From the NCBI GenBank assembly GCA_950022295.1, contig OX465601.1, positions 112,549,501-112,613,500 on the forward strand: a stretch of DNA of 64,000 nucleotides. The letters are read 5' to 3'. The first letter of the stretch is position 1. Each line of letters starts with the position of its first letter. Below, piece by piece: positions 45,371-58,448 of this stretch. Both the position numbers and the translations under genes were made by a program. The notes beneath the pieces are model-generated. The model searched no databases and had not been told where the DNA came from. It saw only the letters and a program-made list of their open reading frames with translations. This DNA comes from Bromus sterilis (Eukaryota > Streptophyta > Magnoliopsida > Poales > Poaceae).

Positions 45371-46283
45371 TCATCTTTGCAGCCAGGGGCATCCCATATA
45401 TGAATTTGGGGTAGCTTGAGCTACTGATCATCATGGTGATGTGTATTTTTGTATTTGGCCCCTCTATTAATTAGAGCTTGGTCATTATGCAAATTAACCC
45501 CTGTAAAATCTTTGAATTTTGTCAAGTTTGTTAAAAATTTAAATTGCCCATGCCATATATGGATTTTGGGTAATTTTTCACAAGGAGTTGCATGGCGATG
45601 ATGATTTGATCATCTGAGCCTTTTTCAAAATTCATATGGTGCAATTATGCACTCTGCCCCCTGAACTTCTGTTAAATTTGCAAGTGCCCTTGCAAATTCA
45701 AATTGAGACATATCATATATGTTTTTGGGGTGTTTTTCTGCAAGGATTTCAGCAGTGATGTTTTCATGATTTTGTGCAACATATGAATTCAAGGTGTGGT
45801 CACCTGATCCAAGATCATCAGATCTTTCTGCTTGCAACATTTCAACTTCAGTGCGTTTGAAATGTTGATCACTTGATCTCTTCAATCTTGTTTCATGTCA
45901 TCTTCTTCTTCAGTTCAGCCATAACATATTGTCATATGTAATGTGGCTGGGTTCCAACTGTTGTTGCACCTTTCTATGTGTCAATTTCACCGACACTACT
46001 CCGTCTCCGGAATCATTGTATTACTTTCATGTTATCTAATCTCTTGTAATGCCTTGTTGTTCATGTCATGCTATCATGCTACTTACACCTAAATTAAGGC
46101 TTAGACCAAAGCCATTGCAATGTAAATAAATGCATGTGAAAGTGATGACTTGTCGTCATCACCTTCATTTAAATTTGACTAGACAGGGTCATATCATGTA
46201 AATAAAACTTGAACATGCCATCCTTGTTTGAGTTTGCATCATTTGCTTACTTGTGTGTTTTCCTTGTCGATATCTTACGTTAG

Positions 46284-46370
46284 CACCCGAGACTGACGAG
46301 GAGACTTACGTGGAGCTGTCCGACATCGAGCACGAGGGTACAGTGGGTGCTACTTCGACTACCTTGCAAG
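46284..46370 (+). other. Acidic exon-like block 1 in LTR I
   Basis: Acceptor TTACGTTAG, then 2 bases and 28 codons (PETDEETYVELSDIEHEGTV...), ending TTGCAAG before GCAAGG. It enters and leaves in phase 1 exactly as in LTRs D and F, although the sequence is different. No stop. Confidence 0.6.
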
Positions 46371-47571
46371 GCAAGGGGGAGATCTGTGTCATTACTTTAT
46401 AACTTTCTGCTCATGCCTAGCTGTAGATCTAGAACGTTATTGCTTGATCCTATCTACCTTATATGCCATGTTTAAACCCATACAGCCATGATCCCCACAT
46501 CCCAGCAAACCATTGTACTGCTAGGTTACCACTGCTCAGCCATTGCTTAGTATGGATAGAAAACTTGCTGCTTACCCTATATGTTTATGGTTGGGATATC
46601 AGGCTATAAAAGAAGTTGGTTGATATTTATTATTGTTAAATGATGTTAATTTATATTTGACGAAAGGTGGAAGGCTGGACTATTCCCGTCTGGTGCGTTG
46701 TTCCATTTGAGTCACCTAGGACCCGAGTTCCGGGTATTGTGTTTCTTGACGAGCGTGCCTAATCGTGTGTGGGGTTTTATGGGACCCCCTTGTCTTACCT
46801 ACCTAGCTTCGTACAATTCTAGTGGTGGCCCGAGCTGATTTACATTTGCTACTGCGTGTGTGTTGGTAGGTACCCCAGCTGTTTTCGAAACAACCCGGGC
46901 CAGCGGAGACATGGTTTTTCTCGTTGGTCCACAATTGGCGAGCTAGGGGTCCCCTGAATATTCAGGTGTGACTTACCGACCTTAGCCAGACGGTAGAGAC
47001 CGATTCGAGAGCGTGGCCAGCTTTTGAGTTGGGTGTCGACTCACTGGGGGCCACCCGGAGTTGTGTGTTGTTAGTTAGAGGGACTCTGACGTTCCGGAGT
47101 TTCAGGCGCTTACCTAGCCAAGTGGAAACCGGGCGTACATGCGATGTCTATAATGGACAGTTGGTACACCCCTGCAGGGTAAATCTTTTTGAAAAGCCGT
47201 GTCCGCGGTTATGGACTACTTGAGACCTACTCCTTGTTCATAGAATAACATCAATGATAATCATACTATAAAAATTTGACAAACCGTGTGCGTGCCTTGG
47301 TTGTCTTTCTTCGTCCAGGGGGACCGAGAGAGAAACGAGGTTGTGTTATGTTTGCGTAAGTAGGTGGATAGCCGACCCATGACACGTTGTCAACGTAAAT
47401 TCTTGGATCTCATCTTTATTCTGATAGAACGAGTAGCCACCATACATGCTAGTACGGCTGCAACCTGTCTATGTCCTTACCTTACCTGTAGCGTTAGTTG
47501 TTCCGTAATGACATGTTCTCACCCCCGTTTACATTTCTGTCTTTACCGCTTTGCCTGATCGGCCGCTGCAG

Positions 47572-47660
47572 TGGACTACTACCTCGACCCCAGCACCGGA
47601 CGTTACTTCGTGGAGGTGCCACCGGAGGACGACGACGAGTACGAGTACCTTGACCAGTAG
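47572..47660 (+). other. Acidic exon-like block 2 (terminal) in LTR I
   Basis: Acceptor GGCCGCTGCAG. In phase 1 from block 1 it reads DYYLDPSTGRYFVEVPPED, then an acidic/Tyr end (EYEYLDQ) to TAG 47658-47660. It is the longest and cleanest of the terminal blocks. Confidence 0.6.
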
Positions 47661-47910
47661 GATCTTATAGTTGGGTTCAGACGTTCCGTGGGTGGATATT
47701 TATGTGTAGCCCTCTCTAGGGCAATTTGGATCTTGACCGTACTCGGTCCCTACTATGCTTCCGCTTGATGTATTGATGTACGGATGAGATGTACTCTTGA
47801 TGATGTTATACTATTAGACAGTGGCGTTGTATGCCCTGCTCTGTTTATCCTCTATATGTATTTCCTTTCTTATAGAGTTATGCTTATATACCTGTCGTCG
47901 AGAATCCGGC

Positions 47911-48729
47911 AGCGACACGAGTGCGAGTGTCGTGCGCCGGTGGCGTTTGATGCGCTTCTAACTCCGACCGGACGCGAAAGCGACTAGTTAGAGTTAGTAC
48001 CGCATAAGGGGCCTTACAACTACCTTCCGTCCCCTTGTGTCCTAAATCATTGACGAGCTTCCCCTGTTACGTAATGCCTTTGGCGAATGGTATCATCTGG
48101 TCCGTGTCATCAGCCTTCTGCTTTCAAACTTGTATCTCTTGTTCCTATTGTTTGTCGTATAGATTCATAAAATGTCCCTATGGGTTGTATCTATGCTTCA
48201 TCCACATGTGTGAACCCCGGAAACTTCTGCGGGTCATACTCTACTGGTGTTACGCCAGATAAATTTCCTACTCTACAACTTCATCGAAAGCGAGAAGTGA
48301 TTGAAATGTTATGCATTAAAGAAGTAGGAGTCGACCCTGAACCTTTGTGCTCATGCCCATGGATACGATGTAGAACTGATCATGAAAGCTTCTCGTAAAA
48401 ACAATTAACCCCTTGGTACAAATTCTTCTACACCTATGATCCTCCATTCTACCTCCGAGTATTACCTCCTGGTACCTCGAGGATATCATACCTTTGCACT
48501 ACATCTAACGAATTTGATGGAACAATGCCTATCCCTGTCATAGCCATTTAATTGTTCTGGGTTGTCGACAACCGAGAACACCGCTTACCTTTTGCTCCAC
48601 CACCCCTTTTGTTTGGTGATGTTGCTATTGGATTGCATTCTCTTGAAATCTCTCGGCATAAAGTGTCGTGGTCATCATCGACATTTTTGCCTCTACCAAG
48701 TGTTAATTTAATTCATGGTGAGAAATACC
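47911..48729 (+). other. Element C internal region, part 2 (non-coding)
   Basis: Sequence of the same character as 42600-43400, with no coding homology, lies between block I and element G. I assign it to C because it is bounded by two insertions. The longest open frames (about 70 codons) have no recognisable product. Confidence 0.4.
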
Positions 48730-50547
48730 TGATAACCCACAACTGCAGGGGATCGAGATAGTCTTCGCGGGTACGATAACCCAATTTATATATTCGACTC
48801 AAGGGGAGCCAAAGAATATCCACAAGCTTTAACAGTGGATTTGTCAATTCCACCGCACCTGAGATACACTTACTTGCAACAAGATATTAATAGTAACTGC
48901 GATATGGAGGTGATGATAGCAACGGAAATAGTGGTGGTGAAACGGTAATAGTAAAATAGCAAAAGTAAACAACTAGTAACCAGCAGAATTAAAACACTGT
49001 AGGCTAGGGAGATGGATGGTTGGGCGCTGCATGGATAAGGCACATCATGTATTTAACTTGGGGCAAGGCACACAGAAAAGCAATGATAATCTAGGCATAA
49101 ATCAAACATCAGGCATGTACCCCATAGGTAGTTGTACGTGTGATAACCCTCAACTGTAGGGGATCGAGATAGTGTTCACGGGCAAGATAACCCAATTTAT
49201 TGATTCGACACTTGGGGACACAAAGAATACGTACATGCTTTGACAATTGAGTTGTCAATTCAACCGCACCTGAAATAAACACTTGCTTGCACAAAGGTAT
49301 TAGTAGCAACTGTGATACGATGGTAGTAGTGGTGGTGATAATAGTGGTGATGGTGGTGGTGAAACATCAAAAGTAAAACAGCAAAAGTAAACAACTAGTA
49401 ACCAGCAGGAAAGAAAACACTGTAGGCTAGGGAGATGGATGGTTGGGCGCTGCTTGGATGAGAACTAACATGTAATAGACTCTAACACGGGCAAGGCTCA
49501 CAGAAAAGAAAGGATCATCTAGGAAAATATCAAACATCAGGCGTGTATCCCAGGGTAGGTGTACGTGCTTGCAATAAGAACTTTGCACAACATCTTTTGT
49601 CCTACCCTCCCGCTACATACAGGGACAAAAGGAACTTAGGGAGATAAAGGTACTCCTGTCAAAGAGCACCGGAACAAAGCATTAACACTTCATGGATACA
49701 CGGAATCCTCAAATTATAGTACATGCCCTTTGGTGTCCCAAGCTGTCACCATTGGGATCGCCGGTTCCGGACTATAATAGGTGCATACAACTCATAGATA
49801 GCATCAATAACACCACAAACTCAAGAAACAAAAGGGTGATCAGATCTGAAATCATGGCACTCGGGCCCAAAGTGACAAGCATTAAGAGCAACAAGTTGTA
49901 ACAAAGATGATAAACACCAAGTAGATGATAGGCAACATGCCCCCAACAATCTGATTGAACTATTACATGATATAACTCATCCAATCCCTACCATCCCCTT
50001 TGCATACAAAAGGGAATTACTCACACATGAGAGAGGAAGTCATGGAGGGGTGATGGAGAGGTGATGATGATGACGATGGCGATGATTTCCCCTCACCGGA
50101 GGCCAAAGCAGCCTCCAGATTAGCTCTCCCGGAGAAGAACAGAGGGTTGCGGCAGCTCCGCGACGTAGATTGGAAAAGCGACTTCTGTTCTGGGGTTTCT
50201 GCGTCGGGAGAATAAATAGGGCCAAAGTAGGGCACCGAGGGACGTGGGACCAGGCCAAGAGGGCAGGTGGCGCGGCCAGGGGCTGGGCCGCGCCAGGCAC
50301 CCTCCTGGCTGCCCTGTGGCCCCCCTTTGGACTTCCGGAAGCTTCCGGAACACTGATTTTTTATATATATTTTTGGAATTTTTTCAGCGTACCTAAATAT
50401 CCAGAAACCTGCACAAAAGAAAACAGCATTGGTAGCTCTGCTGAAAACAGCGTCAGTCCAGGTTAGTTTCATTCAAATCATGCAAGAATGAAGCCAAAAC
50501 AATAGCAAAAGTGTTTGGAAAAGTAGATACGTTTGAGACGTATCAAC
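48730..50547 (-). mobile_element. Element G 3' LTR (minus strand), with internal tandem duplication
   Basis: On the minus strand the LTR starts TGATACGTCTCAAACG (at 50547) and ends GGGTTATCA. The end part is present twice: 48730-49140 (411 bp) and 49141-49567, about 80% alike by eye, both starting TGATAACCC and sharing GTACGTG at their far edge. A GATGATGATGACGATGG run and a TATTTATT box (50211-50218) mark the promoter part. It is Athila-like, by its resemblance to LTR B. Confidence 0.75.
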
Positions 50548-52152
50548 TCCCTCAAGCTTAGCTATTGCTTGTCCTCAAGCAATTCAGTTCAACGAACTGG
50601 ACGCTCAAAAAAATCTTTGACAAACTCTTTTGCTTCATTAGATGTATATAAGCATGCACTACGAAAGAGTTTAGCAAGTTTTGACACCATGCTACAAGGA
50701 CAATGCACGAAGAAATCCTTCTTTCATGTAACCAGTCACAAACAGACAAAAAGTAAATAATATGCTTCTGAAAATCAATTCAAGATCACAATGCACATAG
50801 CATGAACATACTAGGGTGGTATCTCGCTAGCCTCCATGAGTGAAGAAAAACATAAATGCAGAAACTCCTCTCGATTTTTAAAGGAGACTAGAACTCAGAA
50901 CTCAAAGTAAGAAACATCACAAGCATGCAGAAGACAATGTGATACTTTGGGACAATTTATGTTTCACTAAGAATGACAATTATGCTCTCATAGTTGGTGC
51001 TTTGGAGAAAGGAAGGTGGAGAATCTCGAACCGTGGCTTTTGATGGCAAGGTTGAAAACCCGTGAAAGGAAGCAAAGACTAAACATGTGCCAGAGCTCTT
51101 GGTTTTGAAAATAGAGATAAAACTCTTTTGAGAAGTGCAACTTTCCAGTCAACGGTGAACATAAAGGTCTCTCAATATATCCCATGCCAACCATATTAAT
51201 GCCTTTTGCTTACACATGTTCCCTTATCCATAAATCCTTTGATGGTCTACAGAACCTTTTATTTTGCCTCAAGGATGGAAGGAGGGTATCGTTCCATCTA
51301 TCATAAGAAGCATTTGGTCCATTTCATTCCATCATCAAGTATGGGGGATGTATAATTCTCATTTTTTTATTGACTAGTTAAAACTTCCGTCAAAATATTG
51401 TTGGCATGGTAGATACTGATTTTCCCTCACTGCACCATGAGCTTGTACGGTTGCAAAAGGGAAGCTTTTGAATAAATTTCGAGATGGCACAAGAAAGTCT
51501 AAGTTAGGAGTGGCCGGTAAATACCACATATAGGTAGGTATGGTGGACTCAAATGGAACAACTGGGTTTAGAAAGGTGATTGTGGAAGCACAAGAAGAAT
51601 TCCGCTTGGTGCTGGAGGAAGGCTAGCAAAAGACGGGGAAGCGACCAACCAGAGAGCATAACGGTCATAATCATGCAGAGCGACAAAGCAACATTGAATC
51701 GGGCATGAAAGTGATACAGCTCTCTGAAGTAAAAAGATCATCAAGGAAGAACAGACTTTATAGTCTTAACATGCGTGAACATGTGCCAAGTCAATCCAAG
51801 AATACCCCGGAGGGAAATACCACTTCAATATGCCACACCATGAACAATGCAATGCATGTCAATCATTTCAAGCAACACATTATAAACTCTAGCTATTTGA
51901 GACTAACCACAAAGAAAGCATGAACTATTGGGAAAGCATTGTAAACATAGCACTATGTCGCTACAAGATGGTCTCTAATCATAAGTACATGCATATGTAC
52001 AAAAGTAGAAGCAAAAAGAGTTCATACCGGCTTTCCTTGTTGCATCCCTTCCGTCGATCTTCGTCATTACTACCTTGTCACTTGCACGATCGAGCGTAGG
52101 AAATTATAATCATCACGGATTCGAGCTGAACTCTGAAACAAAGCAAACTAAA
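50548..52152 (-). mobile_element. Element G 3' internal region (minus strand)
   Basis: Next to the LTR is the minus-strand polypurine tract AAGCTTGAGGGAGT (50548-50561). The remainder is AT-rich, non-coding 3' region like 21339-22973 of B. The coding part would lie to the right, past the nested elements E and F, outside the window. Element E begins after CTAAA at 52152. Confidence 0.7.
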
Positions 52153-52871
52153 TGTCGGGACCCGGAATATGCGTATGTAATTCCAGTCATAACTCAATCA
52201 TATGGAGAGACGAGAGCCGTACCCACTTGTCTAAGCAGACAAGGACAAGCACAGAACACTCTCGGAAAGCATCGTTCGTGAGGGGCATCCCATCCAGGAC
52301 GGATGATCAACTGAGATGGGTCCTCATCGCCCGCTCACAAGTATAAATGATTATGGGTGGTGAAATCCCATACTCATAGACAAGTCGCCTCAACCATATT
52401 ATCGACTGAATTATAACACTTACATAAAAAGACTCCAGCCCGATCACTTAGTCGGGGTCTAGGGCGGGCTCGATGATATAACAAAGTGTGCACGTGACAG
52501 AGTCACGAGCAATCGCATCGCGATGCCCCAAGCTGCGCACATCTAAGGGCCACTTGGTGTATAAAACACCGCCAGCCAGATCACAACTAGGGTCTCGAAA
52601 ACCCATACTAAGACAGGCATGTTATAACCATACACGCAGCACACATGTCTAGTATGAACAGCAGGTATCATCACATAACTCTACAAAGTACTTCTTTATT
52701 GGCTTACACATAGATTATACAAAGATCACATGTCTGTGATCAACATTACATCATACAACGGAAGCAAATTAGGTCTGAGTACAGACAAGTTTAACAAATG
52801 GCTTAGAGAAGCCTTGTAAACAAACATGCCCTTCCACGAGGGACCAGACTGCTGTCTGGAACTATACTAGC

Positions 52872-52923
52872 TTAGTCAACGTCGAGCTTCAGGAAGGTGA
52901 CTCCATCAGGTCTGGGTTTCCAT
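52872..52923 (-). other. Decayed acidic exon block 2 in LTR E
   Basis: Minus-strand acceptor TATGTTTTAG, then a 52-bp block whose end reads TFLKLDVD to TAA, comparable with IELDD in LTR D, but in a shifted frame. The hairpin GAGTAC-n6-GTACTC lies just upstream (52948-52965), as in D (30235-30252). Confidence 0.45.
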
Positions 52924-54120
52924 CTAAAACATAGAATAAGAAAACATGAGTACAAAGTCGTACTCAGCAAGAATTACATCATAACTATACTACTCATGCT
53001 CAAGTATCAAGGTAAAGGGAGGTGGGGTTTCATCATGCAGAAGTGCCAGCTTTGACTTGGCTAGTCCTGTACTACAAGTACCAGACTTGAGGTAAGAAAC
53101 GTACACGAGTCCACTACCAAGTCTACAACCAATACACCACTATGGATACTTCCTTGACTTCCCCACGAGGAAGCACGCCATAGCACTCACGCTTATCTTG
53201 CGAGTTTTAGAGTATCCATTCAAGTTGTCTAATAATCAAGCACAGTTTTCCAAGTAGTCCATGACCACGGACGCGGCTATTCGATCAGTTTTGTTAACCC
53301 TGCAGGGGTGTACCGCTACACACACATGACCATCAGTTACCACCAGGTCTCGGCACCATTCAAGGGGTGTCGGCGAGGATGTTCACCAAAACACTTCGCC
53401 CACGGCTCCGTTCTAGTCCAAGGAGTCAACTGTCTGAGTTCCAAACCCAACTGGAGTTCCGGTCGAGCTTCCAGCCAGGACTCAAACCATGTAGGCACGA
53501 CTGACAAGCCCACCTCGACGGATGGTTCTCCGCTTGGCAAGCCATGCTCTACAAGCCGTACCATTAATGCCACATTTCATTTCCTTTATCTTTCTATGCA
53601 TATGCCGAATGGAAAACCTGAACTAGGTGTGACTCCTGGACTTGGATCGGGGTGAGTTACTAGGTCGAGAGGGGTCAGTGAGCCCAATGTGTGGTTGTAC
53701 TCTTTGTCTCGGATTACCATACAAGAACTCGGGCTTAAGGCGATGTTCAACGAGACAACCCACTGTGTACTCCTACACAGCCTCTCATCGTTCACCTTGT
53801 ATTAGGGTAGATTCACCAACACAGTTTCACTTTCATCAACACCATGTTCACTATCATCCCGACTCACATCAAAAGAAACCTCATTGTAACACTAAGCATG
53901 CAATAAGCTGTAACAGTTGCAAGGGCCTCATGATATCAATCAACTCCTATGTCAGCTGGGATTGTGGTTTGCTTACTACTGTGACAAGATGATAGGTCAT
54001 GCATCGGATATGGGTTCAACTATGCGGTAGAATCGATAACAAGGTGATCTCCTAAACATGCATAATCGAGACTGAGAGGGAATTGGGATTTTATAGACAT
54101 GATCAATGGGGTTAGCTTGC

Positions 54121-54187
54121 CTTGCTGACGATACACGGGTCTTAACGGTGGTCTTCTTCTTCGGGGGTGATCACCGTCTCGGAGGCA
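54121..54187 (-). other. Decayed acidic exon block 1 in LTR E
   Basis: Minus-strand acceptor GGTAATAG; the acidic reading ASETVITPEEEDHR meets TAA. The end CGTCAGCAAG before GCAAGC is the same GC-type donor as in D. Confidence 0.45.
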
Positions 54188-55798
54188 CTATTACCGTCAC
54201 AAACATCAACAAAGGGGGACAAAAATAAAGTACAATGCTCAAGCACATGTTAATGTTGTGACATGAGGTATAGGGTACTGGTTTGTGGCACATTCCATTT
54301 AATTGAAGTGTATTGCAAAGAATTTGATCAAACTTCAAATTCAAATTCAAATTATGCCATATGCATGTTTGCTACTGTTCACCCATTTTAAAATGGTCAA
54401 ACATAGAAACAAGTTGCATATTCATAATCCTTGCATTTTTCTGATAATTTTAGACATATTATTTTCCCTATTTGGAGTTATGGTTAATTAATTATGACTT
54501 TCTAAAGTTTATATGATTTTTTGCAATTTCTGTAATTTCTCTGGAATTATTTTATTTCTGGAAAAAGGTTTATTGCATCAGCCCCACATCATCATGATGT
54601 TAGGGGGGGCTGACCTGTGGGCCACCCATGTCAGTGGGAGAGGGGTTTAAACCCTGTTAGTTTAACTAACAGAGGGGGTTAGGGGGGTCTAGGGCCCACT
54701 TGTCATAGGGCTTAGGGTTAGCTTAGTGGGTAATTAGCCAGGGGTTAGGGTTTAATGGCGGAGCTCGCCGAAAAGTGGCCGGAGCTTCGCCGGAGTTACG
54801 AATTTGGGCACGGGAGGGGGTTTGGCTGGTATGTACGTGCTCCTCACGGGCTTCCGCGCGCGATGGGGTAGGAGGGGGTCAAGAACGCGCTCTGTGGCGC
54901 AGGCTACTTCAATGTAGGCGGCGGCCGGAGCCACTGGATCGACAAGCTCGTCGTCCAGGGCACGAGAAGAGCAACGGAGAGGGGGAAGCGGACCAGCTGC
55001 TCACACTGAACTCGAAGACGAACACATCGTGGCCGGGGAGGGGCTGTCCGGTGAGGAATTCCTCGCCGGAGGTCCGCGGCGGCCATAGCTGCTCGGTGAA
55101 GGGGGCGTCCTCTCTGGCGTCCTTGGGCTCGATTCGATGGCGCGGGGAGACGAAGAACTCTGCTGTAGAGCTTCTGGACACGGCGGTTCGTCGAGGGAAG
55201 CACGGTCGCCACGCAGGCGCACGACGGTGGCCGACAATGAGCTTCGGGTGCGCGCTGAAACGAGAGGGGGAAGAAGGGGAAGACGTCTCTAGGAGGGGGA
55301 AACGGCAGGGGGCGTCCAGGAGGGCTTCCAGGCGCGTCTATGACGTAGGGGAGCAAGCTGCTGCGTGGCCGGCGTCGAGGGATGCTCGCCACGCAGTGGC
55401 GAGCTCGGCTGGCCTGGAGGAAGACGACGCTGCCCCTGGTGGGCTGGGCTGGGATTCTTTTTCTTTTTTCTTTTGATTTTATTTTCTGTTTTCTTTTTCT
55501 TCTATTTGTTTTGCTCTAAAATAATTAGCAGAGCATTTTTATTAAATGCCCAATTATTTTTATAAATCCTAGCTAGTCACTTTAGGATTTGGGCATTTTT
55601 GAAATTCAATACATTTGAATTTCAATTCAAATAAGGGTCAAATTTAATTTCCAAGGCACATTTTGAATTTTAGAAAATTCCATAGGAATGGGAATGAACC
55701 CAAACCACTTTTGAAATGATCACCATCATTTATAGGAATTTTCCAAAGGTTCAAATGATTTTTGGAAAAGAGTTTTATCTGGCCATTTATTTAACTTC

Positions 55799-57331
55799 TC
55801 AGGGCTTTTCTTTTCCCCATTTTTGAATTTCTTTTGAAATTTTCACATGATGCAAAGAGCACTTGAACCCTAGCACATACCTAAACTTGGGTTGTGACAA
55901 CTCGCCCCCACTCAAAAGAATCTCGTCCCGAGATTCAGAAGTCGTCAGGAGGAAGGTGGGGTACTCGGCACGGAGGCGGTCTTCTCTTTCCCATGTGGCT
56001 TCTTTCACGGAGTGATGTGACCATTGCACTTTGAGAAACTTGATCTTCTGACGACGAGTGACACGCTCTGCGGAATCAAGAATACGAACGGGGTATTCTC
56101 GATAAGAAAGGTCATCTTGGAGATCAAGCGTTTCATGGTCGACTTCGCGGATGGGGTCCTTGAAGCAACGCCTGAGTTGTGACACATGGAATACATCATG
56201 TACTCGGGAAAGGTGCGGGGGTAGTTCAAGTTGGTAGGCAACTTCTCCACGTTTGGCAAGAATGCGGAAAGGGTACGATGTAACATGGGGCCAACTTGCC
56301 TTTGATACCGAAGCGTTGGGTACCCTTCAGAGGAGTAACCCGAAGGTAACCTTCTCATCCATATTGTAGCTTTCTTGCCTATGATGACGATCATAGTAGC
56401 TTTTCTGACGAGACTGTGCGGCTTTCAATCGATCACGAACAATGCGAACTTGCTCTTCTGCTTCCTTGATCAAATCCGGTCCAAAGAGTTGTCTTTCACC
56501 GGTTTCTGGCCAGTTTAGGGGTGTTCGACATCGTCGTCCATAGAGGAGATCAAAAGGAGACATGTTCAGACTAGATTGGAAACTATTGTGATAAGCAAAT
56601 TCGGCAAATGGAAGAGATTTCTCCCAATTCTTTCCGAAAGAGATAACACAAGCTATGAGCATGTCTTCCAAGATTTGATTAACCCTTTCAACTTGACCGC
56701 TAGACTGAGGATGGAAAGTTGTACTAAAGGATAGATGAGTTCCCATAGCATTCTGAAAGCTTCCCCAGAATCTAGAGGTGAAAAGGCTACCACGATCTGA
56801 ATTGATTTCCAAAGGAACACCGTGAAGAGACACAATTCTAGAGACGTACAAGTCCGCTAACTGGCTAGCAGTTATAGACTCACGAACAGTAAGGAAGTGA
56901 GCAACTTTGGAAAGCCTATCTATGACAATGAAGATGACATCATTTACTTTCTGGGTTTTTGGAAAGCCGGTGATGAAGTCCATACTAACTTTGTCCCATT
57001 TCCACTCGGGATTAGGCAAAGGTTGAAGTGTGCCAGCAGGTCTTTGATGTTCGGCCTTAATGCGACGACAAACATCACATTCGGCAAGATATCGAGCAAT
57101 GTCTCTCTTCATCCTAGTCCATAAAAATCTCTGGCATAGATCTCGGTACATTGTTGTGCTACCGGGATGAATTGAGAGGGGAGTGTCATGAGCTTCCTTA
57201 AGGATGAGTTGTCTTAGATCCCTATTCTTAGGTACTAGCAAACGATTTTCAAAGAATACCGTTACTTTGCTATCTGTGGAGAAACATTTAGCAACTCCGC
57301 TAGCAATGTTCTCCTTGATCTGGCGAACACC
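55799..57331 (-). pseudogene. Element E integrase with chromodomain-like end (minus strand)
   Basis: The largest piece (57241 down to 56327) holds the zinc region (CDVCRRIKAEHQRP) and a full D,D-35-E core: MDFITGF, EINSDRGS with the Asp that D has lost, and SGQVERVNQ. A one-base deletion near 56345 shifts the frame. The C-terminal part resumes as RRCFKDPIREVDHETLDL, then FLKVQWSHHSVKEATWE (chromodomain-like), and runs about 100 bp into the LTR. TGA at 57332-57334 marks the upstream break (Arg CGA to TGA). Confidence 0.87.
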
Positions 57332-58448
57332 TCATGCACGCCTTTGGGCAACTATGATTTGATCCTCAAGTGTTGGTTTCGCCACCAAGTTGAAAAGAGA
57401 TACACGAGGAACAATATCGAGATTGAGCTTTCGAAATTCCTCATGAAGAAGTGGTTGATACTGTTGTAACATGAGGTTGTTACAATACGACTTACGACTT
57501 AGTGCATCAGCCATGACATTGGCTTTGCCTGGGGTGTAAGAAATTCCTAAGTCATAATCTTTTATCAACTCTATCCAGCGTCTTTACCTGAGATTAAGAT
57601 CTAGCTGGGTGAATATATATTTGAGGCTTTGGTGGTCGGAATAGATCTCACAATGATTACCAAGGAGGTAATGTCGCCAAGTTGTCAGGGCATGAACTAC
57701 GGCAGCGAGTTCAAGATTATGGGTAGGATAGTTCTCTTCATGTGGACGCAACTGGCATGAAGCATAAGCTACCACATGTCTATCTTGCATAAGTATGCAT
57801 CCTAACCCTTGCCGTGAGGCGTCACAAAAGATCTCGAAATCCCTTTTGGTGTCTGGAGGCGCAAGTACGGGTGCAGAAGTCAATCTTCTTTTTAGCTCTT
57901 GAAAGCTTTTCTCGCACTTGGGAGTCCATTCGAATTTCTTATCTTTCTTGAGGAGTTCAGTCAGAGGCTTTGCAACTTTGGAGAAGTTCTCAACGAAGCG
58001 GCGGCAATAGCTTGCTAAGCCAAGAAAACTCCTAACTTGCTTAACCGATTCAGGTGGAGTCCAGTCAAGGACGGCCTCAAGTCTCTCAGAATTGACAGCA
58101 ATGCCTTTTGCAGAATCACGTGGCCTAAGTAGGTCACTTCTGGTAGCCAAAATTCGCACTTAGAGAACTTGGCATATAGGCGATGCTCTCGAAGTTTCAT
58201 CAGTACCAACCTAAGATGTTCTGCGTGCTCTTCTTCGTTCTTCGAGTAGATGAGGATGTCATCGAGGTAAACCACGACGAACTTGTCCAAATACTCCATG
58301 AAGATCGAGTTCATCATGCGCGAAAAAGTAGCAGGGGCATTGGTTAGACCGAAGGACATGACGGTGTACTCGTAAAGACCATAACGAGTAGTGAAAGCCG
58401 TCTTGGGAATGTCCTCGTTTCGGATCTTGGTTTGATGATAGACTAATC
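57332..58448 (-). pseudogene. Element E reverse transcriptase (C-terminal part) and RNase H (minus strand)
   Basis: From the right edge: MSFGLTNAPATFSRMM, catalytic VVYLDDILIYS, then a one-base deletion near 58110. It continues as VRSFLGLASYCRRFVENF, with RNase H motifs IFCDASRQGLG and IYSDHQSLKY. TAA at 57584-57586 replaces a Gln codon (CAA). KANVMADALSRK closes RNase H. The N-terminal half of the reverse transcriptase, protease and gag are cut off by element F at 58449; they would lie right of the window. Confidence 0.87.

Larger units (their letters stand above)
43401..47910 (+). mobile_element. Solo-LTR-like block I (ends approximate)
   Basis: A plus-strand block with the same internal order as the long LTRs: AT-rich start, GC-rich gene-like part (43860-45280) with TATTTAG promoter and GTGAG donors, AT-rich stretch, CCGCGGTTATGGACTAC motif, GATCGGCCGCTGCAG acceptor region, acidic exon blocks, and a tail with GCTTCCGCTTGATG. 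No primer site follows its end (near CGGCAGCGACA at 47915), so it is a solo LTR or an LTR fragment. The exact ends and target duplication could not be fixed. Confidence 0.6.
52153..55899 (-). mobile_element. Element E 3' LTR (minus strand, about 3.75 kb)
   Basis: On the minus strand it starts TGTCACAACCCAAG (55899) and ends GGGTCCCGACA (52153); the + strand edge is TGTCGGGACCC. It resembles LTR D along much of its length (for example the GCCCGATCACTTAGTCGGGG region near 52439 and the block near 53260). The GC-rich part is 54740-55430. Both acidic exon blocks are present but frameshifted. Long frames in the GC-rich part have no support. Confidence 0.85.

Noticed and set aside
54775..55476. 233-codon plus-strand frame in LTR E
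   Set aside because: It is antisense to the LTR's own direction and lies in GC-rich LTR sequence with no domain.
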